Under the pieces are notes generated by a model. The model worked only from the letters and a program-made list of their open reading frames with translations, was not told where the DNA came from and made no database searches. Of a stretch of DNA of 64,000 bases, positions 44,932 through 55,360 are shown piece after piece (positions within the stretch are counted from its first letter, which is position 1; the number at the start of each line of letters is the position of its first letter). This DNA is from Bilabrum cf. latius (lineage: Eukaryota; Bigyra: Bicosoecida; Bigyra; Bicosoecida): the NCBI GenBank assembly GCA_965178125.1, contig OZ237741.1, positions 1,116,001-1,180,000 of the forward strand, read 5' to 3'. Position numbers and translations under genes: made by a program.

Positions 44932-45594
44932 ATGCCAGATTACTCAAAAGGAAAGATTTATATGATTTATTCAACAGAATCACCTGTGCTATTGCCATAT
45001 TATGGTAGTACAACACAAACTTTAAACTAGAGATTACAAGGGCACAAAGATAATTTTAAACGGTGGCAAGATGGGAAAACTACCAAGTGCTCCTCATTTA
45101 GATTGTTAGAACGCGATCTAGATAAGGTTGCAATCAAGTTAGTTGAAAAATGTCCTTGCTCAACTCGACAAGAACTAGAACTACGTGAAGCCGATTGGAT
45201 TAAAAGTCATCCTTGTATAAACCAGTGTGTTCCATCTGGAATTGTTGCGGGATCTATACAAGATTGGCAAAAACAATACTATCAAATTAATCGTGATAAA
45301 TACCTAAAACGTTATAAACAGTATAGTCAAGCTAATCGAGAGCGCATTCAAGTATACAGCAAACAATACCGCCAAGCTAATCGAGAGAAAATTAACGAAC
45401 GTAAAAAGCAATACCGCCAAGCTAATCGAGAGAAAATTAACGAACGGTAGCGCTAGAAGATTACTTGTGAATGTGGAACAGAAATAAGACGCGCGGGTAT
45501 AGCAGAGCATCGCCGTACTAAGAAACACCAGAAATGGCTTGAATAGCAATCAAGACCAAAGATTAAAGTGAAAATCAAGATTACTCCAATTTGA
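44932..45594 (+). CDS. GIY-YIG endonuclease-like protein
   Basis: 220 aa with four TAGs as Gln. GKIYMIYS and PYYGSTTQTLNQRLQGHK give the GIY-YIG core and its Arg; ELELREADWIK supplies the Glu helix. A repeat region follows (QYRQANREKINERKK three times), then CECGTEIRRAGIAEHRRTKKH, a possible C2H2-type zinc site. Such proteins in large viruses act as homing or selfish endonucleases. Its end overlaps the convergent SET gene by 14 bp. Confidence 0.82.
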
Positions 45595-45955
45595 CGTCAC
45601 GAAAGTACCCTTTTGGATATTTTAGCAACAGTTCCTCCCCTTGTTTAATATCCCGAGTTGGCAATAGCCATCTTTCTTTGATTATAACATTGGGTTGCAT
45701 ATCGGCACTCTTACCAAAGCCCACTCCATTTACAAAGTTAATAACGTGGGGCAATTCACGGGAACAGATCCATTTGCGGAATGGTCTCCTTAAACAGAAT
45801 CTAAAGTTACCATATTTGAGTCGAATATCAGCACTGCTCATTTCAATTCCAAAGAAATAAGCAATGGGTGTGCCTTTAGGGATATCTCTAGATGCAAATA
45901 CTCCATAACCAGCAATGGGACTTTTCTTTATTATTACTATATCATTTTGATACAT
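45581..45955 (-). CDS. Viral SET-domain methyltransferase
   Basis: 124 aa, no TAG; a minimal SET domain like that of chlorovirus vSET: AGYGVFASRDIPKGTPIA, FRKWICSRELPHVINFVN, GFGKSADMQPNV, and RDIKQGEELLLKY. The NFVNG stretch replaces the usual NHxxxPN, with N and PN retained later (QPNV). Probably methylates a histone lysine; in chloroviruses such enzymes silence host chromatin (family knowledge). Confidence 0.82.
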   Translation of the reverse strand: MYQNDIVIIKKSPIAGYGVFASRDIPKGTPIAYFFGIEMSSADIRLKYGNFRFCLRRPFRKWICSRELPHVINFVNGVGFGKSADMQPNVIIKERWLLPTRDIKQGEELLLKYPKGYFRDVKLE

Positions 45956-45999
45956 ATATGAAATAGTAGTAATTTTATTTCTAGAGTATAGTTTTTAGT

Positions 46000-46629
46000 T
46001 TAGACAGCGTGTTTGAGTGATCGATAGGTAACCATAACCTCGGAGGCTAGTTGTCCAATGCTGTCGAAAGTTACGTATTCATCACCACCAAACTCAAACT
46101 GGCGAAATTGCTCTCTGGAGTGATCGAATACTTGTTTATCAGAATCACTGAGTTGTTTTCTGATTTGTTCAGAATAGCGTTTGCTTGGAATGGCAACACA
46201 GACACTTGTTCGCTTAAAGCGTTCGAGGGCTACATCTACATCACTAGTTACGAATATCGCCTTACGATCCTTGTTGATCAACCATTCACGTTTTACATCT
46301 TCAATTGCTTGAAGCACAAACTTACGCCGGATATCGGCACTTACCCCTTTATCTTGGTGTTGTTCACCCCAAGCTAATTTTAATTGTTCGGTAGCGTTGC
46401 CAAATACTGATGCTTTGACACATTCATCAAGATCAACTAATCTAAGATTCTTGTTGCGTGATTGAAGCGTCTTGCATAGCTAACTCTTACCACATTTGCT
46501 GGGAATTAAGAGCACTAGCTTTTTACGTTGATCAAGAGGGCGTTCAAATACATATTTATAAAGAAACCAAACGGCATGATAGCCTAAAGAAACTAATCCT
46601 GTGGCTACTACGGAAGTATTTATCTCCAT
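46000..46629 (-). CDS. Membrane-anchored P-loop NTPase
   Basis: 209 aa with one TAG in the P-loop (CGKS-Q-LCKT). An N-terminal hydrophobic segment (SVVATGLVSLGYHAVWFLY) precedes KLVLLIPSKCGKSQL, a Walker A with Pro at the first Gly position, as in many small-molecule kinases; LRLVDLDEC and KAIFVTSDVDVALERF follow. The rest is kinase-like. Substrate unknown. Confidence 0.65.
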
Positions 46630-46659
46630 TATACTCTAGATAAGAAAAAAAATAAGAAA

Positions 46660-46828
46660 TACCCAATCTCCGCCCCTCTCCTGAACACAGAGAGGGTATG
46701 CGCGTCATCGCAAGCAATCCGTTGGCTTGGTCGCACCTTCCCGGTCGCAACCGCCATCGGAACCCAACGAGACGTTCACGCGCTCCCACTCTGGCATCAA
46801 CACCGAACCCCATCCGGCGTTAGGATCA
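46660..46828. mobile_element. GC-rich retroposon-like insertion, 5'-truncated copy
   Basis: 169 bp matching 35976-36144. It ends two bases before the ATG of the next gene and fills the divergent promoter region, so the promoter of that gene is displaced or replaced. Confidence 0.7.
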
Positions 46829-46830
46829 TA

Positions 46831-47361
46831 ATGGCAGATATACTGACCGACCCAAGAAATACCAATAACCTTTATGCCCCAAGAATGGGAACAAAGACTT
46901 TACGCTTAAATCCAGTTTTAGGTCCAAGCGATGTATTAGTTGGCAACTCAAGTATTATATTTGAGGGCTCAATAGGAGTACCTTACATCCTTTCAGAAGC
47001 AGATGAGCTTAGATTTGGTAAAAACGCACTATCCGCTGGAATGAGATTATTGTTTAGCAATGATGGCGAGAATTGTAATATTGATCTGAATGGCACAGTT
47101 AATTCCACTAATGCAGTTAAAGCCCATGGATCAGGCAGTTGGACTGGTGGTTCATCATTGGCAACCTAGACCTTTTCAGCCCCAGGTGTGGTTGCAGGTG
47201 ATCACGTTCATATTACTACAACTACTGAACCAACAGGAGGGGCAACTGAGTTTTTGAAAGTGGTTGCAGGAACTGATGAGTTTACAGTCCATCTATCCGG
47301 TAACGCAGCAGGTAATGAGGATTATGCTTTCAACTATTTGGTTCTTCCTTAGAGTTCTTAA
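46831..47361 (+). CDS. Putative virion surface or decoration protein
   Basis: 176 aa with two TAGs as Gln. All-beta look with repeated Gly/Ser/Thr segments (GSGSWTGGSS, GDHVHITTTTEPTGGATEF). The opening MADILTDPRNTNNLYAPR is reminiscent of small phage/virus decoration proteins, but I cannot name a family. The preceding region is retroposon, so expression may be altered. Confidence 0.5.
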
Positions 47362-47416
47362 GTTGATAATTACTGTTATTTAATTATACAATTAACTAAT
47401 AGTAACAATTTAGTTT

Positions 47417-48085
47417 TTAGTTTTGTGCTAAGTAGTATTTTTGCTCCCATTTCCATCGATCGAGAGATCCATCAGACACCGGACGGTGTTGTTTAAGATA
47501 TCTATGGACTCGGGAATAAGCACGTCTCCAACTGCACATTTTACGATCCACCATTTCTTTGGCAGTCAGAGCACCTTTATCACCAAAATAGATCCATTCA
47601 CCGTTTTCCTGCTCTTGTACCATCCATCGAAATTCGGGTTTATCACTATCAACCACTTCGACTTTAAATGGTTCAGGTTCGGGTTCGGGTTCGGGTTCGG
47701 GTTCGGGTTCGGGTTCGGGATCACCGAAACCTGGAATTACAAAAGAAACCTATCGCTCTCGTTGTAATTTAGGTGGGCTTAAATCCACAACAGATGGTGG
47801 AATGGCAGGTTTAGGTTCAGGTTTTGGAACAGGTTCGGGTTTAGGTGCAGATGGTGGAGTGGCAGGTCTAGATTCTGGTTCAGGCTCAGGTTCATCTGAA
47901 TCGCTATCAGGTTCAAGAACAGGTTCGGGTTCGGGTTCGGGTTCGGGTTCGGGTTCTGGATCGGGTTCTATTCGTAGTTCTTTACGCATTAATTCAAGGT
48001 ATTTGTCACGGGCAACTTTATCGTGAGGATAGGTTTGTTGAGCAACAGACAAAACGTGCAACCATAATTGGTTTTTGGCGTTCAT
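47417..48085 (-). CDS. Protein with Glu-Pro repeat rods
   Basis: 222 aa with one TAG. Two (EP)n runs, coded by a GGTTCG hexamer on the plus strand (47677-47718 and 47921-47960), and PKPEP stretches form a rod between a helical N-terminus (NQLWLHVLSVAQQTYPHD) and a C-terminal globular part (FRWMVQEQENGEWIYFGDKG). The (EP)n length can be expected to vary between isolates. Starts at TATATATG. Confidence 0.55.
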
Positions 48086-48124
48086 ATATATTAGCTTAGA
48101 TTTAATTTGCCACGTAAGATTAAG

Positions 48125-49258
48125 ATGAATTACGATAGCGTATTTAATGCTTTAGAACAGTGGAAGTTTCCTACCTTTTCAGTTGGAAAAACAAGACGTA
48201 AGATTTCAGGTGGAAAGAAAAGTATACCAACTTGTAACTTTGGATTGGTCTAGAAAATGTTTTCTAAAGATAAATCTTGGCAACCAAGTACTGTTATGGT
48301 TAAGAATCCCGAGATTCATCAAATGCTGGTGAAGTTGGGGCGCTAGATTGATCCTAATTTGCGTTTCAGCAATATAACCGTCAACAAAAACTTTTTGTGT
48401 GCCCCTCATACAGATAGCCTAAACAAAGGTATAACCATGATTGTGGCTTTTGGAAATTACAAAGGAGGAGAGTTAGTGGTAAAAAACTAGGATGGAACTC
48501 AATAGCAAATCGATATTAATCGGAAACCGTTTTACTTTTATGGTCACAGTTAGGAGCATTGGACAGCACCGTTCACAGGAACTAGATACAGTTTGGTTTT
48601 TTATAATCATCATCATCATTTGGTAGAGAGACCGCAAACTACTGATAGCAAGGTGATTAAGGAATTGTTAGGAAAAAAGATGGAATATACACAGTTTTTC
48701 AAGTAGGAGAAAGGGGAGAAGTGGTGTGATATCGGAGCAAATATTGGTGCATTTACAGCCAGATGTTAGATGCATGGAATAGCAATCAAGAGTTATGAAC
48801 CAGATGAGGGTAATTATAATATATTGGTTTAGAATTCTGTAACCCCCGATAATTGTTTTAACCAAGCGGTGGTGGCGGATAGTGAGACCCGAGAAATCCC
48901 TTTGTATCTAGCAAAATCAGAGTGGAATCATACCACCTTAAGAAAGGTGCGAGGAAGAAAACGGGTGATTGTGCCAGCCATTAGTTTTAAAAAAGCAATC
49001 GAGGGTTGTGATTGTGTTAAGATGGATATAGAGGGAGCAGAATTGCCGATCTTGGATCAATGTGATTTTACTGGATTGAAAAAGATGGTAGTAGCCTATC
49101 ATGTTAACTATGCTCCAGATTTAGATGAGTTATTGAGGCGAATAGAGAGATTAAAGACTTTCTTTCAAAAGGTACAACATGCACGACTACCAAAGCGAGA
49201 AGCCATGGCAAACAAGAGGGTGTTTCCAAATGAGGTCATGTTGTATTGTAGTAATTGA
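48125..49258 (+). CDS. 2OG-Fe(II) oxygenase / FkbM methyltransferase fusion
   Basis: 377 aa with eight TAGs as Gln. Residues about 80-170 resemble a 2-oxoglutarate oxygenase: LCAPHTDSLNKG (HxD), GGELVV, and HWTAPFTGTRYSLVFY (distal His and Arg). From about residue 200 a FkbM-type AdoMet methyltransferase begins: WCDIGANIGAFTARC, YEPDEGN and VKMDIEGAELPIL. The pair could hydroxylate and then methylate one substrate, such as a sugar or a protein residue; that is inference from domain pairing. No TAG hits a key residue. Confidence 0.7.
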
Positions 49259-49296
49259 ATCCTCAATCCTGAATCTTGAAACCTCAAATTAATTTA

Positions 49297-49330
49297 TTTC
49301 TGTATTAAAACCAAGTCGATTAATACGGAA
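49297..49330. terminator. 3' hairpin between convergent genes
   Basis: CTGTATTAA / TTAATACGG stem with an 11-nt loop, between the stops at 49258 and 49373. The sequence to 49371 also resembles, inverted, the 3' region at 42311-42366. Confidence 0.55.
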
Positions 49331-49372
49331 TTAATTGTAAAATCACACTCGTCTGTGTAAGTATCCAGAGGA

Positions 49373-49615
49373 TTATTCAATTTTCTTTTCTTTTTTCCAC
49401 TGGGCAAACCACGAGTGGGAACTAGCATCTTTGGTAAAATTGCCGACGTTCTTGTATCGCTCGGGGTCCTTTTTGCGCATAACGGGGTACATTTCTTTTA
49501 CAAACAGGTTATAGTTGCTGAGTTTCTATTTGGGTCTCTACTTGAGTTGTTGTTTCTTGAGTTTAACAAGTTCGTGTAGGCGTTTAAGGCTAATCTTTCG
49601 AAGATCGATATCCAT
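49373..49615 (-). CDS. HMG-box-like small protein
   Basis: 80 aa with two TAGs as Gln. LSNYNLFVKEMYPVMRKKDP followed by a helix with W and basic residues (HSWFAQWKKEKK) resembles the short HMG/YABBY-like box found in large DNA viruses. Probable DNA-binding protein. Confidence 0.55.
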
Positions 49616-49641
49616 ATATTATTGTAATCTATATTATTTTC

Positions 49642-51069
49642 TTATCTTAATTTCCATTGCTTTAATAAATCCATAACTTGTTTAACGTTTGCTTTAGTTC
49701 CTTTATTGAGTAACTTGCTAACCTCTGCTTGTTGTTTACGAGTGAGTACATTGGATAAATCTTGTTTTATCCATTGAAGCGAGGTACGCTTTGCGTTTGG
49801 AAAACGTAAGAACGCCTCTAAATGGTTGGCGGTGTGATTGATTTGTGCAAGTTTAGGATTTTCGAGTGTTTTAAGGGCAGCTCGGCGTTGTTTGAGAGTA
49901 CCTTTATTGGATTGAATCACTCGTTTACTTGCTTTGTACCGCATTCCTTGTTTGCGATATTCCCGACTATCGTTTAGTAGTTGGGTTTGGATTTCCTTGG
50001 GATTGGCAAGAGGTTCGAATAGGTAAACCACAGTGATTTCTTGGTAGTATTTGCCATCAAACATGATTAAATCTAGTTTGGCAAAAGGGTCTTTGCTGAT
50101 AATAGATTGTATTCTGGGTTCTAACTGTTTTAGATTTTTGACTGTGGGTTTGTAGTGTTTGCCACCTAGTTTAAGTTCCACTGGTCGAAGGGGAGAACTT
50201 TTGGAACTCAATAATTCTACTAGATGGATTAAGTGTGGTACAAACATTGGAATATCTTTTTGTGTTAGTTGTTGAAAGAAATCGTAATCACTAGCGTACA
50301 AGGAAATAACGGGATTGGTTTGCGAACCTTTAAGTTCAATCACGGATTGTTTGGAGGTATTATCTAATTCTAAAAGATTGGCAACTTTGAGTAGTGGTTT
50401 AGCAAAGTTAAACAAGTTGAATTTGCGAATAATGGGATCAGTTTGTGCTTTACCGCCTTGAATTACAAAGTTTCCAAGACTGTGTGGATCTAGACCAGCT
50501 TTGCGATTGATGCGTTTGCTAAAAGGATTTCCAAGAGAAATAGGATCGCTACTAACGTTGTAACTTTTGGTTTTGCCTTGGGTGGCAAATCGTCGAATGG
50601 TGTTGCCAACTAAGTTTCGAGCGGTAGGGGCTGTTCCAGCATTCCAACCCACACTTTCGATTCCTAATTGCTATCCAATCTAATTGGCTAAAGCACCTCC
50701 TAATGAGTGTCCAGTAAGCACAACTTGTCCATTGCTAAGTTGTTTGATTTCCTCAACCTTTTTTTTCTCTCGTTGAAATCTATTTCCATTAGGAAGTGTG
50801 TTTTTAATGATTCGAGCATCGTCTAATAGATCCTCAGGATCGCTGACAACTGTTCCTCGAAAAGCAACAATATATTGATTTTTATCGTTACGATAGACGG
50901 ATCGTTTGGTATCGCTTAAACTGGGGATGTACATATATTTTCCTTGTTTGGAGATTATTGTGGTTCGGGCATTGGGTGATTGATAGGCTTGACCAGATGC
51001 TTTGACTAGGTGTTGCAACTATCTGACTTCGTTTAAATTACGGGCTTTTTTTCGCTTTCCAGCAAACAT
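49642..51069 (-). CDS. Lipase class 3-like protein with large C-terminal domain
   Basis: 475 aa with two TAGs as Gln. YIVAFRGTVVSDPEDLLDD and VVLTGHSLGGALAN (GxSxG nucleophile) define the lipase-3 alpha/beta hydrolase; NVSSDPISL would carry the Asp and NPHSL-like DPHSLGNF the His. The C-terminal 280 residues are basic and unassigned. Class 3 lipases occur in several virophages and Polinton-like viruses, where a role in entry or envelope breakdown has been proposed. Confidence 0.78.
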
Positions 51070-51114
51070 TCTATATTACATAGTGAGATATATAATTTAG
51101 AATGAATTTATTGA

Positions 51115-52836
51115 TTAGTAAGAACCTCCCATTGCATCTGCCTAGCTTGAACTCATCACTTGACCTCCAACCATCTAAACCCCACCGCCAACGTGAGTTG
51201 TTCCAGCCCCCGCAAGAGCCATAACCTGTCCTAGAGCGGTACTATCACCAGCGACCTTGTTTACACCTGGTAGGTTGCGTACAAATTTGCTGGCTTTTTG
51301 GACAAATGGTGTAGCTTTCTTGACGAAGTTCTTGAATTTCTTCCAACCGCGTCCACCGCGTCCGCCTTGAATAGCATGTTCGCTGTCATCCTCAAGATAG
51401 ACCACAGGAGCGCTGGTGAGTGTTTTGGCTACTGGAATAACAACCTCTTTGGCTTGAATGCGTCCATTTTTAAATTCAATGTATCCGCCATACATGAAAG
51501 GGATTTGGATGGTGTAATCGCCGGCTGCGATTGCATTGGCTGTGCGGTTGGCAATGGTGAGTTGTAGGCTGGTGAGTCTAAACTCTTTCTTGACACCACT
51601 CATTAATTCGGCATCTAGTGGCATCTAACTGGGGCGTAAAGGTAAGATGCTCCAATTGGCGAGTACCTAATTGGCAAGGGTACTTTCAGCGGGGTTGAGT
51701 AGTAAACCAGCAAACTAGGCATAACTACCAACGTAACCATTTGAAACGGCTAAATCGTAAAGATCGCGAGTGCTGTGATCATCAAGAAGTTTGAATTTAT
51801 TGCCGACGGTGCAACTTATGTGAGTAATAGGTAGAGTTATATCAGGACCATAATCATCAGCACCACGATTGACCACAACATGAGGAACAAACATATCGGG
51901 AACAACGTCTTCTCTGATGATGGGAATGTTGACAACGGTTTCGCTATTAGCAAGTAAAGCAGTATTACCCACAAATTCATGAGGAATTGTTTTTTCCCAT
52001 GGGTAGGCGTAATTGGTGCTGAGAGGAACTTGGAGTGCAGCGTTCTTAGTGTGTAGACGCATATTTACAGTTCCTCCTTCTAATGCAACTCTTAAGTCGT
52101 CAAGACCAGAACGAACAAGGCTGGCGGCAACGTTATTAAGTTTTAGTTCAAGACTCCATTGATCCATGCTATTGCATGGTTTTGGGTACTCTGATTTGAA
52201 ATCAAAAGCATCGGAGGGTAGACGGCAAATTAAACTAGGAATAGTAAATCTAACGGTGGCGGCATCTACAGCCTCTAGAGTGGCATTGTACCGTAAGCCT
52301 AAACCGCGAGTGTTGGTGTTTGAGGTGGAGTTAAAACCATCCCGAAGCACATTGCTTTGTGCCAGAGGTACATATTTTGAACTGGTATCAGGTTCAGGAC
52401 CATTGGTGATAAGGGAGTTGACTTCAATGGAGTTCATACCAGCCCAGATGTATCGCATTTTGGATGGCTCGGTTTGGATATTTTGTCCTGCTTGATTGAA
52501 ATCGATTCTCTCAACAACTGATGATTCGCCGAAGGTGGCGATACCAAGGTTGTTTTTAAGGTCATCGGGGACAAGATTGCCACCACCATTGAGAGTTAGT
52601 AAGAAACTAAGGTTCTAGAATTCCATATCGGGAATACCAAGCAATCCATCAGCAGGATCAAACTGCCAACGGTAGCTCCAACCAGTGTTTGAAAGTGGTT
52701 TGGTTGATGGGTGATCCTCATAAACGGCATTACGTGCATCGGCTTGACTTTGGTACTTAAGTTGAGAGGGGGCGGTAAATTGGTAGCTTTTGCTGATTCC
52801 AATTTCTAAAGGGAGATTAGAGTTAATTTCACTCAT
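51115..52836 (-). CDS. Candidate major capsid protein (double jelly-roll)
   Basis: 573 aa with six TAGs as Gln. Length, all-beta composition (e.g. TVNIPI-like VVNIPIIRED, FVPHVVVNRG) and its place beside the candidate penton and the protease match the capsid block of Polinton-like viruses. A basic, Gly-rich tail (GGRGGRGWKKFKNFVKKA) and hydrophobic end follow the second beta domain. The start MSEINSNLPLEIG is followed by a short beta region. I see no single diagnostic motif, so the call rests on context; structure prediction would decide. Confidence 0.62.
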
Positions 52837-52861
52837 TATAACTAGGTTGTAGAAAAAAAAA

Positions 52862-53773
52862 TCAAGTGAATTCGCTAATTTCCTTAAACAAACCTTTGAT
52901 ATCGCCGGCTGATTCGCTGGGTAAACTTATTCTTGTTTCAACACCTCTATAATCTAACCAGTATAATTCAAAGGTTAAGTTTTTAGTACTACCAGATACA
53001 TCCAGCATTTGAGTCCATCGTGGAGTGCTACTAGCATTATATAAGAAAGATCTATAAGGAGATCCGTTGGTCATAACCACTTTAAAATCGGTAACAATAC
53101 TTTCGCTTTTATCGGAGATTTTGCCTTGTGAGTTGAGTGGTAAAGGTGTTAGTTCTTGATTAATGGGTAAACCCCGTGCTTTGATAAGGATACGGGCAAC
53201 AGGATCGATATTTTCGAGTGAATCGGTGAATTGTGTTTCGAGATCATTTTCTAGTAGTAGCCAGTTCCAACTATCGGATGGATTGCCGCTGCCTGATTCA
53301 AAACGAAAAGTGTGTAACATTCGGGTTAATCTGGGGTTGAATCCAAGACGATTGGCGGAACGAAAGGCGGTATTGGAGTTGATGGAAAATAGTTTGCCGT
53401 CGAAACTAACTGATGGTTGATCACCTGTACCAATAGATAGATTATCACATGCAACTTTGATTGAGGCATTGAGTTCGGCGACGAGATCCTGCATGTTGTA
53501 GTACAGATCCTCGGAAAAGGTAAGATCAATTATTTCGGCAGTGCCAGAATTGGGTTCAACACTAATTGAAAGTGGATTGAGTGGTGCTTGGAAAACAGGT
53601 AAGGCAACACCGTTGCTAATAAACCATCTAACAATGCCAAACAGGTATCCTTTGTTGGGTTTGAGGAAGGTTGATTGTCGTGTTTGTTCAAGATTGGTTT
53701 CAAGATCGGTTTTGCCTTGGTTGAACTACTATAGGTTTACGTATTGGTAATCAATTACGTGACTTTTTGCCAT
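52862..53773 (-). CDS. Candidate penton (minor capsid) protein
   Basis: 303 aa with two adjacent TAGs (YVNL-QQ-FNQG) and a TGA stop. Beta-rich with an N-terminal HVIDYQYVNL and a middle LPVFQAPLNPLSISVEPNS, layout and size as in single-jelly-roll pentons of Polinton-like viruses, and it directly precedes the MCP in the same direction. Starts at TTATATGG. No enzymatic motif. Confidence 0.58.
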
Positions 53774-53796
53774 ATAATTACTACCAGTGATAATAA

Positions 53797-54318
53797 TTAC
53801 TGAGTTATTTGAAACACTAGTTTATCTAGATTGGGTTGATTGTTTAGTTTGCTAAGGTATTTGAGGTACTTGTGGTATTGATCATTGCTCATCTAGCGAT
53901 TGGCAAGGCGTAAGACGCAGTGTCGACCACATGTTGCGATATCATCGGAGTATTGTTGGTGTGGGTAGTGTGAATAATCAACTAACTTACCAGTTTGCCA
54001 GAGTAACTTGGTGAGGTTTTGGTGGTTGAGTTTGCGATCGTATAGGATTTGTTTTTGTGCACCAGAAAGGTTTACTTTGTGTGTATCAGGAAGTTCGCCA
54101 TAAGGATCGTAGAAATAGATAACATTGGGAGTTTGAATAACACAGGTGTAGTGACCGCTGATGGTGTTGCCGGATTGTTCTTGAGGGTAAAAAAGTACGA
54201 AATCGCCTTGGGGTAAACCATGATGTAAGATATCTTTGTATTGTATCCAATTGAAATTGGGTATGCTGAAACGATTGGCAAGATGAGTTAGTTGTGTGGG
54301 GTTTAGGGTTTGATCCAT
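53797..54318 (-). CDS. Adenain/Ulp1-type maturation cysteine protease
   Basis: 173 aa with one TAG as Gln. GHYTCVIQ gives the His, VIYFYDPYGELP the Asp, and DIATCGRHCVLR the Cys region of adenovirus-type proteases. In the viral class it cleaves capsid precursors. It precedes the penton and MCP genes on the same strand, completing the morphogenesis block. Confidence 0.85.
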
Positions 54319-54998
54319 ATAATCTTAGGTAGAGAAAATTAAGGATTGAGGATAATTATATTGAACTAGAATATCAATATGAAAATCCTATTGATGAACC
54401 AGACAACTTTTAGAACTGTAAGAATGAACGGTACTATTCATTAGAATAGTTTTTGAATCGTTCAAACCGTTTCCGTTCTAATAAAATTATTTGGTAATCG
54501 TGTTCCTTTCCGTATTAAAAATTTAACTCGGATAAAATTTAAATTCGTATTATTTTATTTAGACGTTTATAATTTACATTTATAAATGTAAAATGTAAAC
54601 CACATGTTAAATAATATGACGACTAAAAAAAACACGAGTAAACTTTTTAATTCAGAATAGGAACACGATTACCAAATAATATTTTAATACGAAATCCCAA
54701 CAAACCAAGCCTATTTGTTTAATACGGAATCTGTAGGTGTGCAAGTAAAATCTTGAAAACGGATTTTAAATTTCATGAAATTTAAAAAAATAATGTAAAT
54801 ATTTATGTAAATAACTGTCAACGTAATTCTTTAAAATTCATGAAAATTAAAGAATCTGTCAACGTATTTTATTAAATTTCATGAAATTTAAATAAATTGT
54901 AAACGTGTCAACATGTCAACATGTCAACGTGTCAACGTGTCAATGTGTAAACGTGATTATATAATTTTTGAAAAAATGATTTATGATTTTTAGTATTA
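54319..54998. other. Candidate replication origin: long dyad and CAACGTGT repeats
   Basis: No gene. An imperfect palindrome of about 220 bp (54475-54695) is centred on CATTTATAAATG; its arms share TTATTTGGTAATCGTGTTC. Next to it, 54890-54955 repeats GTGTCAACGT/ATGTCAACAT-type 10-bp units six times, and TTTCATGAAATTT palindromes lie at 54770-54890. Dyad plus iterons is the layout of replication origins; function is inferred. Confidence 0.55.
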
Positions 54999-55343
54999 AT
55001 GAATAATCTAGAAAACGATGCTAAAAAACTTTTAGAAATCCTAGCAAAAGTTCGTGCTATTGAAGATGGAGTGTTAATAGCATTAAGCAACAAAAAAGAG
55101 GGTGATTTTATAACAGCAATGTCATTAAAACACGTAATGAAACTATATGAAAAGGTTTGTGGTTTGTCGATGGATAACATATTAATAACACTAAATGCGA
55201 TAAAAGATAAAAAATCACCTGGTATGAAAGTAGTAAAAGGGATGCTTGGAGCACTATTATGTGGTGATACATTTAATGTGGCAAGTGTGAATTCAAAGAA
55301 TGAATTATCATTGATACGTTTAACAAACAAGATCAACAGATAA
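54999..55343 (+). CDS. Unknown small protein at the right end
   Basis: 114 aa, no TAG, TAA stop. Helical, charged (LENDAKKLLEILAKV, MKVVKGMLGALLCGD). Lies 17 bp from the right inverted repeat. Not recognised. Confidence 0.5.
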   Translation: MNNLENDAKKLLEILAKVRAIEDGVLIALSNKKEGDFITAMSLKHVMKLYEKVCGLSMDNILITLNAIKDKKSPGMKVVKGMLGALLCGDTFNVASVNSKNELSLIRLTNKINR

Positions 55344-55360
55344 TTTATGTAAGATGTGTG

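Noticed and set aside
28339-54318. Viral genes seen as pseudogenes riddled with stops
   Set aside because: The interruptions are always TAG, never TAA or TGA, conserved motifs continue in the same frame, and host housekeeping genes show the same pattern; recoding explains all of them.
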